Source: Ceratotherium simum simum
Lineage: Eukaryota; Chordata; Mammalia; Perissodactyla; Rhinocerotidae
Assembly: GCF_000283155.1 (NCBI RefSeq)
Contig: NW_004454262.1
Span: 2,276,013 to 2,340,012 of the forward strand
Direction of reading: 5' to 3'
Length of the DNA: 64,000 nt
Shown here in pieces: positions 10,830 through 22,969 of the stretch (within the stretch, counting starts at the first letter, position 1; every line of letters begins with the position of its first letter). The notes beneath the pieces were generated by a model that was not told the origin of the DNA, made no database searches, and was given only the letters and a program-made list of their open reading frames with translations. Position numbers and translations under genes: made by a program.

Positions 10830-12715
10830 TAACTCAGAACCTATCTTTTTATACCATCATAAGAGTTTCCACTAAGCTCTATAGCTTCAAAAGGTTGTAG
10901 TGTTGCTAAGTTTGACATTTCTTTTGATATTTTAAATTTGGGGATATCTTTTTCCCCAGGAGTTACCAAGGTCACAATTCTGGTCTGAAGATACAAATAA
11001 TTTGGAGAAGGCTACCCGCAGTTGTGGTGGCTGCTGTGCTCCTGCACAAGGTGAGAAGCTGACTTTGTGGTATGTTAGAATGTTGGCCAAGGAAGAAGAA
11101 AGGGTGAGAATGACTTTGAAAGCAAGACAGACTTAAACCTGATTGATGTTCCCTGAGTCACTTCCTTGAGGGCTCTCATGTTAAGGTCAGTTGGACAAAA
11201 GGCTTGAGGACCAGGAGCAGGAAGTATGACGTCCATATTTTAATGCCCAGAGTGCAGGAGGAAAACTCTATTCATGTTGCATTAATATTTTCAGTAACTT
11301 TTCAGATAATATCTGGGCCTATAATGATTATGGTGTGGTTAGGAAATGAGCAGTAATGAACAGTGTTGAATCATTTCATCTTCTAAGAAAAAAATCAAGA
11401 ACAAAGTCTAATGATTATCCCCAGCAAGCAAAATATTGCAGACCACAAAATGGTTTGCCATTCTAATCCATTTCAAGGATAAACAAACACATACTTGTAT
11501 GCATATATACACCCCTACACAGAAACCATAGTCAAAAGCTGAAAGAGTTAATTTAGGCCTTAGAGAAAACCCGCTTTAAGCACTAGTTCAAAAGCTCTTA
11601 AATAGCAGAAAAATCAATACACTTTTATCAGACTTCAGTGTTTATAGAAGCAATACAAAACAGGATTTTGTTAAATGTATATATTACGCCAGATCAAACT
11701 GTAAGTTAAAACATCTGTGTCAAAGTTAATCTCAGATACAGCAGGGAGATTATTTGAATTGTGTGTTTCCTTTTGTGACCTTTTTAGATGTGGCTTTGGG
11801 GGGGACAGGCGGGGGAATAATTTTCTTAAGCTTTTAGTTGCCTGCAACGGTGCCAACAGTTGAACTTAACAGTAATATTTTTTTTAAGTTACCCAGATGG
11901 ATAGCAAAAAAAGAAAGAAAATCCCTTTAGTAATTTCAAAATAGTGTTGTATAGGGAATCTTAAAAAATAAATTATAGACACGTAAATATAGGTATGCGG
12001 ATCTAAGATCGCTATAGGCTATTCACGACATAAAATTTTCAATTAAAACCACTTTTATGAGCAATAATCACATTCTGAAAAGGCATACACAACTTGCTAG
12101 TAGATTCCACTACTTCCCTGATGAAACGAACCTTAAAATATAAGCAAATATAATGTACTTAGTTTAACATGCACTGATGTTTTTAACACAATAAAGTCAT
12201 ATTGAAAATGTCTTATAGAAAGTCCTTAGTTCTCATTTGGAGGAGACAAGAAAACAAGAACTGAAGTTGATGGAAGCTTTCTTTTTTTAGATCTGTTTTT
12301 AAGGGATCAGACATCTGTAAATCAAATCCATTTTGATTGAAACAATAAATTTGATTCAATTCTGAAATTTCATTTCAAAAGTGTAAGAGAGAAATTCATG
12401 GGGTCCCTCAAAGTAAATGACAAGCCTGGTCTCTGAAATATGTCAGGAACACATTAACACCATGTAAAAATAACAGCAGAGCCAAACCAAAGTCACAATG
12501 GCCAAATGTCCTGAAAACAGGGCTCTAGGAAAGGAACTTGTGGATCTAATATTAGTTGTATCTTTGGTAAGTAACTGGGACTACTTATGACTGAATTCCC
12601 TTAACAAATTTTTTCAGTGTAGTAATGCTATTCCTTCTTTGTTTAGTTGATTATGTGCTGGGCAAGAGACACGAATCCAAGATTAAGAAGACTGAATTGT
12701 AGATGCTTCAACTGA
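10830..12715. other. No gene recognised
   Basis: No coherent frame and no repeat that I can name. There is a small poly-purine patch at about 11,908-11,923. One plain AT-rich stretch near 11,930-12,200 could be old transposon debris. Confidence 0.5.
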
Positions 12716-12719
12716 AGCA

Positions 12720-13258
12720 GAGTCATTCAACAATCTACAGATATTCATTTAATACATATTATAGCCAGGCTCTGTTCTAGGTGCTAGGAATATAACCATG
12801 AACAAAAAAAAAGTACCTGACTTTATGGAGTATAATCTAGTGGAGAGAAAGGCCACAAACACACAGACACACACACGTCAGGTGTTGACGATTGCTACGA
12901 AGAAAATGAAGCAAGGACAGGGAAGAGAGAATAATGTCAGGTACAGCTCTCTGTTGAGGTGACATTTGAGCAGAGCCCTGAATAAAATGAGGGAGTAAGC
13001 TCCACGGATGTCTGTAGAAAGAGTATTACATACAGACAGGCAGCAATACAAGAATCCTGAAGCATCAGCTTGCTGAGTTTGCTTGAGGAACATCAAGGAG
13101 GTCAGTGAGGCTGGAGGAGAGTGACAAAGCTGGACAGAGATAGGAAATAAGGTGAGAGAGTTAACTGGGCCAGATCATGTACAACCTTGAAAATCCTGCT
13201 GATTGTGACAGAAAGCCATTGGAGGGTCTGAGCAGAGAAAGGGCATAATGATCATGGT
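12720..13258 (-). mobile_element. L2 LINE fragment
   Basis: The plus strand is the reverse complement of the L2 3' half: 'ggctctgttctaggtgctag', 'ggagtataatctagtggaga', 'gaggtgacatttgagcagag', 'ccagatcatgtacaacctt', 'aaagccattggagggtctga'. About 540 bases, old but continuous. The 72-codon frame over it is chance. Confidence 0.8.
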
Positions 13259-13284
13259 GTCCAATGACTAGGACAGGTCACATC

Positions 13285-13385
13285 AGCTTCTACCTAAAGC
13301 AGTACCATGAAATCCTGAACACAATACTTCAAACAGTGCCTAGCATGTAATAGATGTTCAATAAAGATTTACTGAATGAAAGAAA
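13285..13385 (+). mobile_element. L2/MIR shared 3' tail fragment
   Basis: Contains 'cagtgcctagcatgtaatag' and 'tgttcaataaagatttactg', the conserved tail shared by L2 and MIR. It has the opposite orientation to the L2 piece just before it. Confidence 0.65.
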
Positions 13386-13389
13386 GGAC

Positions 13390-14518
13390 GATTAAATACA
13401 TGACAGTGACGACCTATGGCCCAATAAAAACTTATCCACCATTAGACCTTTATTGCTTTAATCAAAACCATGTTCCTTTTACACTGCAGAATACACCTGA
13501 GCAGTATCACAATTTAGTTACTTAAGTTATCGATGTGGTTCATGAATTAGTTGACTAACAGATTCTGCCCAATGCAGCTATAAGCAGAAAGCAGGTTTCA
13601 TAAGTGTCTGATAAAAAGAGATCTAGGAAACAAGAGTTGTATATTAGATTCTTAAGAGCAGATGAGTAAAAATAAAGAATTGGGAGAATGCTACTAAAAG
13701 GTGATGTGGGAAGACAATGATGAATTCTGCCTATTTTTCGACTGCCCAAAGCATAGGCCTCATAATGATACCTGCCCAAATCTACAACATATTTCCAGTG
13801 GCCACCATACTTCTACAGAATCCAGTTTTTCTAGCTGAAGGGATTGGTTATCTGTCCTGGATTATCATTCTTCACAGGGTACAGGAAGTTGGATATAGTT
13901 CTACTTCTAAGAGAACATAGTTAGCAAGGGCTTTTTATCTAGACCAGACTAATATTGGGCCTTTTGGGGGTTGGAAAGTTGTCTTCATTCTCGGGATACC
14001 AAAAGGCTTCTCTGAATTAATAAATATATCTCTTGGAGTGTCCAGTTCACTATAAGGAAGGAAAATTGACCATAGGGAGATCTTATTCCTTCCATCCTTG
14101 GGTACAGGAAGTTAGGCCCAGCCTCTCCTATGGGAGGCCATGTTAATAAGAACTATTGGCCCAGGATTAGTAATATTAAGACTTTTTTACATTATGCAAT
14201 TATCTTCCTTCTCAAGATGTTAAATGGTAGTCTAAAGGAATGGATATATATCTAGCAGGAAAAGAAATTGAGATTATGATTCATGACTTAAAGTAAACAA
14301 TAAATTGAAATTAATTCTTATATAAAACAATTTCAAGTGCATTCCTTTCCATTATCATACATATATTAGTATTCTTTTATTTAAAAATAATTTTGGTTCA
14401 TTATAAAAGTTATGCAGGTTTATTTTTTGAGATTTTGCATATTTTCAATGAGTAAATTGCACACAATTCGACAAATCAGATATAAGAAATATTAATATTT
14501 TGGTATGTTTCCTTCCAG

Positions 14519-14519
<1 letters not shown>
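13390..14519. other. No gene recognised
   Basis: AT-rich sequence without supported features. Two similar phrases with 'acaggaagttgg' and 'acaggaagttagg' occur at 13,880 and 14,104, which may be a diverged local repeat. Confidence 0.5.

Positions 14520-14520
<1 letters not shown>

Positions 14521-14566
<46 letters not shown>
14521..14566. repeat. AT dinucleotide microsatellite
   Basis: Twenty-three uninterrupted AT units. Self-complementary, so able to form a hairpin or cruciform. Confidence 0.97.
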
Positions 14567-14568
<2 letters not shown>

Positions 14569-14782
14569 CTTGGGCTGACCATGCAGTGGACATTTGTTAC
14601 TGCTTTTAAATGTCATTTATAGCACAGAGTAAGATCCATGTCTCATAGGCAAATATTCTGATTCATTAAATCAGATGAGGCCTGGGTTCAATGAGTTTCT
14701 TTGCAAAAATCCGTGAGGTAGATTGCCATATGGCCAAAATGGAGATGTAGTATGCTCTATTTTCTGTATCAATCCTATAACT

Positions 14783-15020
14783 CAGGGGCTAGCAAACTGC
14801 AGCCCTGGATCAAACCCAGCTGCCACCTGTTTTTGTAAATAAAGTTTTACTGGAAGACAGCCACACCAGTTTGTTCTTATATTGTCTATAGCTCCTTTTG
14901 CTCTACAATGACAGTTAAGCTGCAACAGAATGATTGCAACAGAGACTGTAAGGCCTGCAAAGCCTAAAATATTTACAACCTGGCTGGCCCTTTACAGAAA
15001 AAGTTCGCTGACTACCCCAC
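14783..15020. mobile_element. hAT-Charlie type short DNA transposon (MITE)
   Basis: Begins CAGGGGCTAGCAAACT and ends with the inverted match 'aaaaagttcgctgactaccc'. Inside is the well-known order 'tgtttttgtaaataaagttt', 'tactggaagacagccac', 'gcctgcaaagcctaaaatat', 'ctggccctttacag'. No transposase frame. The right end is a few bases uncertain. CTATAACT precedes the left end, and a similar CTATCTAACT occurs at 15031-15040. Confidence 0.85.
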
Positions 15021-15113
15021 CCTTCACCCCCTATCTAACTCACAGAAGAAAAATACTACCCCTGTATCCAACTAGCCCCTCCTCTACTTTCATCTTGGCT
15101 TGGTTAGGTTTTT

Positions 15114-15511
15114 TTTTTGTTTTTTTTTTTAGTTAAAGATTTTTTTTTTTTTAATTTTTTCTTTATTGCGGTAACGTTGGTTTATAACATTGTAAAAATT
15201 TCAGGTGTACATCATTATACTTCTATTTCTGCATAGATTACATCATGTTCACCACCAAAATACTAATTACAACCCATCACCACACACATGTACCGAATTA
15301 TCCCTTTCACCCTCCTCCCTTCCCCCTTCCCCTCTGGTAACCACCAATCCAATCTCTGTCTCCATGTGTTTGTTTATTGTTGTTATTATCTACTACTTAA
15401 TGAAGGAAATCCTACGGTATTTGACCTTCTCCCTCTGACTTATTTCACTTTGCATTATACCCTCAATGTCCATCCATGTTGTCACAAATGGCTGGATTTC
15501 ATCGTTTCTTA
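15114..15511 (-). mobile_element. 5'-truncated L1, 3' end, perissodactyl type
   Basis: On the minus strand this is an L1 3' region ending in a long A tail (T run at 15114-15160). It includes the polypurine tract typical of L1 3' UTRs (read as 'cctcccttcccccttcccc'). A 13-bp duplication TGGTTAGGTTTTT flanks it at 15101-15113 and 15512-15524, so the insertion is complete and heavily 5'-truncated. A close copy of most of it is at 63738-64000. No intact frame. Confidence 0.9.
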
Positions 15512-15524
15512 TGGTTAGGTTTTT

Positions 15525-16495
15525 AATTGTCATAGTCTGAGTTTCCAAACCAATGAGTCCACATTGAATTGTTAGAGGTTTAGGGACACTCCACAGTTTG
15601 GTTTGGTTTTGCTTTTTGCTTTATTTATCCTCAGTTGCAAGGTGATGTCTTCAAGGTGCTGAGGGGTAAGAAAGACAGTAGGTAAAGGTAGTCTCATAGA
15701 AACAGTTCTGATTTGATCAACAATCTAGAAGAGGCTATCAAAGGTACCCAGGTTCCTGATGAGAATTTTTGAGGACTGATACCTCCAAGTTTCTCCCTTG
15801 TGTATCCTTGAGGGACCCCTTTTTATTTGCTCTACCTACCTGCCAGCACAGTCCACAAGTCTGCCTTTCAAGTCATGTTCTAAAGTAATTGCCAGCTGTT
15901 TAATTATCAAAATTGATTCTATGGAGGGAGTACTGCTTCCTTAGAATGTAGAAAGCCACAAGGAGTTCTTACCCTAACAATGAGAAAAAGCCAAATATTT
16001 TACAAGCAAAGACTTTTCTTAAGCACATCCTAGAGCTAAAGTAGCAAGGCAACCAGGGGAACCAAATTCCAAAGAATTAATAAAACTGTCTGAGGAGAGA
16101 AAGGACACGGGAACTATTTTACCTTCAGCAGAGCATGGGAGGAAGAGGTGACGGCCATAAACGCAGCTAAGAAGAAAACAGCTAAAATTTTAACAAAATC
16201 TTAAAGTCTGAGGATGGGATAGATGACAGAATAACCGGAAGCCATAGATAAAAGAGGAGTCTGCACTTCCTAGCAAGCTCTTCCCCACGGGTATCCACCC
16301 AGTGCTAATGAGAAAGAATGAGAACAGGACAGGAAACTTGAGAGAGCCCCTCCGTGGCACATGCACGCAAGTGCTAGTGAGCTGCTTCTAGGGAACAAGC
16401 ATTAAACTCTGCTCACTTCCCTGGACCCTTCTCTCACAGGAAGTAAAACCTTAAGCCACTAAGAGAGGGGCAGGAAATGCTTCGCTATCAGAGCC
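15525..16495. other. No gene recognised
   Basis: Mixed-composition sequence with no supported frame or named repeat. The part at 16,080-16,450 is purine-rich and reads like an unassigned old interspersed repeat. Confidence 0.5.
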
Positions 16496-16499
16496 AAGG

Positions 16500-17328
16500 C
16501 AAAGATCCATACTTCCAATACGGTCCACTCTAACCTCAAATTCAACATGTCCAAAACAGAACTTGTTTTCTTCCTCTCAAAAACCACTATATTTCTTAAC
16601 AGTGAATGATGCTGCGATCTACCCAGTTAGCACACCACAAACTTTGGAGTTCATCATGACTCCTTCTCTCTGACTTTCATTCCTTAAAGTGAAATTGGTT
16701 CTTCTTCCTAAATATCACTCAGACCTGAAAAGGAGAGCCTTTTAATTCCCACTGTTATGACTCACTATCCTCTCCAAGACTATTAAGAGAGCTTCCTAAT
16801 TAATACTGATGTCTCCAGTCTCTTCACCTTCTCCTCATACAACATTGATCAATTTCTGTCATTTCTTAAAAATGTTCAAAGTCTCTCCATATCCTACAAG
16901 ATGAAGTCCAGACTCCTCAGCATAGCAGAAAACACACCTACCTACCTTCCCAAATACATTGCCCCCCAGGGCCCATTCTGAACCCTATGCTTCAGTCACA
17001 ATGAAGGAATTACCACCACACCAACATCCTGCGACCTTTTACACCTCAGTGCCTAATATAGGTCAGCCGCTCATCCTAGAATGTTCTTTACTGCCATTGC
17101 TACCTGGTAAACTTGCATTCCCCTTTTAAGCTTAAGCATCTACTCCTCTATAAAATCTTCCCGGAGCACCTCTCCCAGCCCTGGTGTGCTCCTCATTATT
17201 TCCCTATGATGCCCTCAAAGCAGAGCTATTGATGCCACTGAGTCTTATTCCTGTCAGTAACTTCAGCCTCCAGCAGAATGCCTGGCACATAGTAGATGTC
17301 TGATATGTTCTTTGACTAAATTTTAAGT
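16500..17328 (+). mobile_element. Long L2 LINE fragment
   Basis: About 830 bases following the L2 order: 'caacatgtccaaaacagaac', 'tttggagttcatcatgactcc', 'agatgaagtccagactcctc', 'cctagaatgttctttactgc', 'ataaaatcttcccggagcac', and the tail 'gcctggcacatagtagatg'. Frames are broken throughout. One of the longest L2 pieces in the window. Confidence 0.88.
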
Positions 17329-17329
17329 C

Positions 17330-18495
17330 TGAAATGAAAATACAGATATGACAACTGTTTCCAAATCTCAGTTTCAATAAATGATTAAATGTTAATAATT
17401 AGTACTACCAGTGGTAGGCAACCCAGGTCTCCAATTTCAGATGAAATATATCCTTTTGCTTATATTTAAGAGTTTTGAAGGAGATTTTGAGAAAAGGAAG
17501 CTGAATGTTCTCATTCCATTTAGAGAAGAGAAAACTCTAATAAAGGCTTTTATAGACGGTTTTGGCCCCTTCGACCTTTGGTAAAGTAGATGTACTTCAT
17601 CCTGGCATCACGGCCTTGCTAGAATTTTGAGGCAAGCTGCTTTACTTACCTAGGTAAAAAGGCTTGTGTCTAAATCTTACCCATTCATGAGTAATTTCTG
17701 ACGGGTATGTGTTCAATGATAGCATTCCTAACTGAGTCCAAACACAGGCAATACTTTAAAGAAAGAACAATGTGGTGATAATCATCATTTAATTTCAAGT
17801 GTTGCATATTTGTTTCAACAACTTTCAAAACATTTCCCAAGGGATTTTAAAGAAAGTCACCAAGTATGCTTAACAAAACAACATATGGAATGCTAATTTT
17901 GTTGTGACGCTATACTCTAATACAGCAAGAAACAGATTTTTCGTAAAATCAGCAGATTTGCAAACACTAATTAAGAAACATTGAAAACTATCAAGGTCAA
18001 TTTAGAAATCCATTTGAAAATAAATATTCCTAGTCATGCTAGTTCTAGTAATTTCCCACTAGGGACTCACTGCAACAAACTTCCACCATGCAAATTTTGC
18101 AGTGAAGGTAAATGAATAAAGGTTTACTTTCAGTTTTCAATACAAAGCCAAACAGTGAGGTTTGGAGGGTTGGGTGGAAATAACCAATTTGTCTCTATCA
18201 GTATAATCTCTACTCAGGAATCTAAGATCCTTGGGGTATAGGATTTCCACTTAACTTGCCATATCACTCCTAAGAGACCTTCCAGGAGTTCTGTGCTTGC
18301 TATAAGGGAGGATGCTCTGATACTATTAACTCTGTATGAGAATGATTCTCTGCCTTGTGTGAAAAGAGCAAGTAAGCCTAAGAAACTAGTCTCACAAGTT
18401 ACACCTCAATGCTACCCTCTGCCCTGTGGCCACTCCTTTTTCTGTTTCTCTGTCCATTGGCCATGCCATTCCTTTCATCCAAAAAGTGGGGAGAA
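17330..18495. other. No gene recognised
   Basis: AT-rich, no recognised repeat and no supported frame. Confidence 0.5.
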
Positions 18496-18496
18496 T

Positions 18497-18573
18497 GTAT
18501 ATATAAATATACATTTATGTATGTATGTATTATGTGTGCATGTATATATATGTGTGCACGTGCGTGTGTGTGT
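18497..18573. repeat. Compound TA/TG/ATGT simple repeat
   Basis: Interleaved TA, ATGT and GT tracts ('gtatgtatgtattatgtgtg', 'gcacgtgcgtgtgtgtgt'). Imperfect, so probably stable. The two open frames that cross it are artefacts of its low complexity. Confidence 0.85.
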
Positions 18574-18575
18574 CA

Positions 18576-20020
18576 CTTTCCAAATGCTCAGATTTTCAGC
18601 CAGTGGGTATTGACTAAGCACTTACATAGTCAAGCTAGCTATATACTCAAGGCCACTCACCTCTTGTCATAGTTAACTTCATGCACAAAGGATGGGGAGA
18701 TATATTATACTTACACTCTCTAAGAACACATTTACCAGTAACATTAAGACATTTTAAACAGGATAATTTATAGCAAACTACCCTTTCACCTAAGAACACT
18801 AGACCAACAACAGAAGAGGAGCTGATTTGAATCCAAGTAGCAAAGATTAAAATACACTATTACATATCCAAAGACCAAAACTTTTTCTATTAAATAGCTT
18901 GACATATTATTGTTTTGTCTCTTTATGCCTTCTTTTGCTCCAGAAAGAACTTAATGTAGTTTCATTTGAAATAAGGGTGAGACTGGCTGAAGTTTGGAAA
19001 GTTGTTGTTAAATGGAATTTGGCCTTTTGTTCCTATTGTATTCCTTTTGATAAACTTTGATATAAAATAACACATATTTGAATGAGTCGGTCCTCTGTCC
19101 CACAGACCCCCAACACTGGACTGCCCAAATGAAAACCAAAAAGTCTTAAGATCAAGATGTAAAAGTATGAGAAGCAAAGGCAAAAACATGTCAGCGTTAA
19201 TGCCATGGAGATTAGTCAAACTTGTCAACTGATTCCTTGAGAAACACTGTCTCATAAACAAATGCACCCTCTGTCCTCCTTCCTTCTTTCACTTCATTTC
19301 ACTATTTATGATAGAAATGAGGAGAATCTGAGACAATGGAGTGGGAAGGGCAATCTTAACCAATGAGCGACTCTATCAAATTTAATTTATGGCTAGGGCT
19401 TTTGCCTATACATTAAAATCAGAGCACAGCAACTAAGACACAAGACACAGTTTTAAAACATTATTTATTGCTAAGTCTAAAACACTCAAACACCACAGCA
19501 CAGTGATTGCCAAATCTAAATTAGAGTTTGTGGGATTTTTAAAAGTTTCTCTTCAGGGGAACATTTCAGCTCTATGGAGAGGTGTGATACGTAAGAAGAT
19601 GGAACATCTGGATGAAGACCAATTTGCCTATGAGCCTGAACCAAGTGGACCCATATGGGCAGCTTTTATAAAATCATAAACAGTAAAGCTGAAGAAAACT
19701 CTAGGCTCAGACTGCTTTATGGCATCAATAATTAAACTGGACTTACTGCACTCATGGGGTTATTGCAAATTCTGACTAAACTGAAAGAATTTTCAAATAA
19801 TCTAATTATTCCCTTATTTATTCATGTTTATCCAAAGCGTTTTTTGTTTCTCCGCTTTAATTAGATGTTTAAAACTTCACAGCTATTCAGACACTTTGTT
19901 TAAATGCCCATAGACAACTCACATGTATTTCTTTCATGAGAAAGAAAAGAAACAGTGAGACAGACATCAAAGTCCCAGAGACAGAATAGGAATAGCAAAA
20001 TGAAAGACTAGAATTAATGC
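18576..20020. other. No gene recognised
   Basis: No supported frame or named repeat. A 101-codon minus-strand frame at 18962-19267 has no recognisable motif and no splice context, and is treated as chance. Confidence 0.5.
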
Positions 20021-20024
20021 ATTG

Positions 20025-21660
20025 TTTTTACCCTGGTAAAATATAGATAACGTAAAATTTACCATTTTAACTATTTTTAAGTATAAAATTGCATTAAGTA
20101 CATCCACAATGTTGTACAACCATCGCCCCTATTTCCAAAACTTTTTATCATCCTAAACAGAAACTTTGAACCCATTAAACAGTAACTCCTCATTTTCCTT
20201 CCCTTCAGCCCCTGGTAACCTCTATTCTACTTTCTGTCTCTATGAATTTGCCTATTCTAGGTATCTCATATAAGTGTAATCATATAATATTTGTTCTTTT
20301 GTGTCTGGCTTATTTCACTTAACGTAATGTTTTCAAAATTCATCCACATTGTAGCACGTATCAGAATTTCATTCCTTTTTACACCTGAATAGTATTTCAT
20401 CATATACAACATTTTGTTCATACATTCATCTGTTGATGGACACTTGGGTTGTTTATACCTTTTGGCTACTGAGAATAACGCTGCTACAATCATTGGTGCA
20501 AAAGTATCTATTTGAGTGTTTGCTTTTAATTCTTTGGGGTATATACCTAGGAGTAGAATTACTGGATCATACGGTAATTCTATGTTTAAGTTTTTGAAAA
20601 ACTACTATACTGTTTTCCACAGCAGCTGCACCATTTTATATTCCTACATTGTGCATTCCAATGTCTTGACGCATTCGCCAATACTTGCTATTTTCTGTTT
20701 TGTTTGTCTGTTTACAATAGCCATCCTAATGGATGGGAAGTGGTATCTCATTGTGGTTTTGATTTACACTTCCCTAATGACTAATGATGTTGAGCATCTT
20801 TTCCTCTGCTTATTGACCATTTGTATATCTTTTTTGGAGAAATGTCTATTCGCATCCTTTGCCCATTTTTTTGTGGGTTGTTTGTTGTTGAGTTGTGGGA
20901 GTTCTTTATATATTCTGGATATTAACCCCTTATCAGATATATGATTTTCAAATATGTTCTCCCATGCTATAGGTTGTCTTTTCACTCTTTTGATAGTGTT
21001 TTTTTTGACGTCTAAAAGTTTTTAATTTTTAAGTGAAGTCCCTTTCATCTTTTCTTTTGTTGACTGTGCTTTTGGTATCATATCCAAGAAATCATTGCCA
21101 AAGTTATGAAGATTTTCTCCTATGTTTTCTTCTAAGAGTTTTATAGTTTTAGCTCTTACATTTAGGATTTTGATCCATTTTGAGTTAATTTTTGTATACA
21201 GTAAAAGGTAAGGGTCCAATTTCATGCTTTTGCATGTGGATATCCAGCACTTGTGTTGAAAAGACTGTCCTTTCCTCATTGAATGGTCTTGGTACCTTTG
21301 TCAAAAATCAATTGATCACATACGTGAGGCTTTATTTCCTAGCTCTCTATTCTATTTCTTTGGTCTATATGTCCTGCCTTCACCACACTGTTTTGACTAC
21401 TATAGCTTTGCAGCAAATTTTGAGATTGGGAAGTGTGAGTCCTCCAACTTTGTTCTTCTTTTTCAAGATTATTTTGGCTATTCAGAGTCCTTTTAGGATG
21501 AGTTTTCTATTTCTGCAAAAAATGCTATTGTTATTTTGATAGGGATTGCACTCAATCTGTAGATCACGTTGCGTAGTGTTTTCATCTTAATAATACTGTC
21601 TTCCGATTAATGAACACAGTATGTCTTTTCATTTACTTATGCCTTCTTCAATTTCTTTCA
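20025..21660 (-). mobile_element. Old L1 fragment: ORF2 3' half and 3' UTR
   Basis: Read on the minus strand, this is the C-terminal part of L1 ORF2 followed by 3' UTR. The plus strand shows signature phrases in reverse complement: 'tctgttgatggacacttggg', 'attactggatcatacggtaa', 'ctcattgtggttttgattta', 'agttctttatatattctgga', 'gaatggtcttggtacctttg'. About 1.6 kb, old L1M-type, with no young A tail visible. Confidence 0.93.
20266..21279 (-). pseudogene. Broken L1 ORF2 (reverse transcriptase C-terminal region)
   Basis: Three minus-strand open segments, 21022-21279, 20764-20985 and 20266-20493, lie in the same reading frame and together follow the order of the ORF2 C-terminal third. The first contains NVRAKTIKLLEENIG, the second [18 protein letters not shown], the third QPKCPSTDECMNKM. 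Stops and small indels between them inactivate it. A complete ORF2 would have about 1,270 residues; here only some 250 remain, without the endonuclease and without most of the reverse transcriptase palm. Confidence 0.9.
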
Positions 21661-21692
21661 ATGCATTTAATTTTTAATTTGTTTTCACAAAC

Positions 21693-21945
21693 ACTGAACT
21701 AGTATTTACTTTATGCCAGGAACCATTCTAAGTGCTTCACAAGTATTAATCTATTTAATCCTCATAACAACCCAATAAAGTACTATTTTAACTCCATTTT
21801 ATGGATAAGGAAACTAAAGCACAAAGAGTTAAATAACTTGCCCACGGTCACACAGTTGGGGAGTGGTAGATCTGGGATTTAAACCCAGGCAGGCTGGCTC
21901 CAGAGTCTGTGCTCCTAACTATGACGCTATACTCCTTTCAAACAC
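21693..21945 (-). mobile_element. Near full-length MIR SINE
   Basis: The plus strand is the reverse complement of MIR almost end to end: 'agtatttactttatgccagg', 'tttaatcctcataacaaccc', 'ttatggataaggaaactaaa', 'gcccacggtcacacagttgg', 'ggatttaaacccaggcaggc'. It directly abuts the old L1. Confidence 0.92.
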
Positions 21946-21954
21946 TCACTCATT

Positions 21955-22390
21955 CAACAAGCATTTACACAACTCCTGCCAGTTCCCCAGAAGCAGGACC
22001 TGAGACAAATTCGTGTGCAAGTGATTTATTAAGAAAGTACTCCCAGAAAAAATCTGTTAAGAGAGTAAGGAAAGCAGGATAGGGAAGGAGAAGAAGCCAA
22101 ACAAGGGTTTGATTTCAGTGAGGTCCCTGCCTCAGCCCGATCCTTTGAGAGCTATGGAGTGTGTGCGTCCACCTCAAAGCAAGGGAGCTGGGCTTCTGTA
22201 CTGCTGCACCAGTGACTAGCTGCAGGTCACTCTGCTGAGGATGTAAACTTCCAGATAATTCCAGCTCTCCATGTGTCTGAGTGAAGTGGCTCTAGTAGTT
22301 CAAGCTTAGCCCTCTGAAGAAAGTTACAAGTTCAAGTTCGTAGGAACAAAGTGTGCAGAAGCTGGAGGATGGATACACAGAGGTGGTAAA
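21955..22390. mobile_element. Unassigned ancient interspersed repeat
   Basis: Phrases such as 'ccccagaagcaggacctgag', 'gtgcaagtgatttattaaga' and 'ggtccctgcctcag' recur in mammalian genomes as part of an old repeat whose family I cannot name with certainty (LTR or L1 3' UTR). Limits approximate. Confidence 0.4.
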
Positions 22391-22397
22391 GTGGATT

Positions 22398-22700
22398 CAA
22401 GGGGATCTAGGTAGAGCACCAAAAGAACCTATTGTGTGTAAGGCTCTGTAACTGATCACTTGAAGAAGCAAGATAAATGGAACTAACACATTTGCCTTCA
22501 AAGAGTTTATATGTTGGTAGCAAAGCCAAGACACGTACACTTTATATAGACTAGATGGTGATAAATACCATAAGAGGGGGAAACAAATTGCTGAGAAATT
22601 GGAAAGAAGAGACAACAACTATTATATGCCCTGACAGAGGGAATCATAAAAGATCACTGAAGAGGTAGCATTTGACCTGGGTGTTACAAATGGCAAGATT
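22398..22700 (-). mobile_element. L2 LINE fragment
   Basis: Reverse-complement L2 phrases: a diverged 'cattgtgtgtaaggctctg'-type start, 'tttgccttcaaagagtttat', 'gatggtgataaataccataa', 'gaagaggtagcatttgacct'. Strongly diverged but collinear with the better copy at 12720-13258. Confidence 0.65.
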
Positions 22701-22788
22701 TATGGAAAGCCTTCAAGATCAATCAAACTACATGAGCAGCCACACAGAGGTATGATGGTACAGAGCACTTTCATAATCAGGTAGCGCA

Positions 22789-22968
22789 CAGCAACATTGT
22801 TCTTCCTAATATAGTAAGTTCTCCAAAAGGTGTTAGAAATGCAAAATCTCAGGCCCCACCTCAGACCTACTGAATCAGATACTCAGGGATGGGGTCCAGC
22901 AGTCTGTTGTAACCAGCCCTGCAGGCGACCCTGATGCACGCTCAAGTTGGACAGATACTGTTCTACCT
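22789..22968. mobile_element. MER20-like hAT-Charlie MITE
   Basis: Contains 'gtgttagaaatgcaaaatct', 'caggccccacctcagacct', 'actgaatcagatactcaggg' and 'gatgcacgctcaagttg', collinear with MER20. Both ends are worn. MER20 copies have been linked in the literature with regulatory activity in endometrium; nothing here shows activity. Confidence 0.85.
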
Positions 22969-22969
22969 G

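Noticed and set aside
20516..20944. 142-codon plus-strand open frame, the longest without N
   Set aside because: It is the antisense of the L1 ORF2 remnant; its hydrophobic content comes from the complement of A-rich coding sequence.
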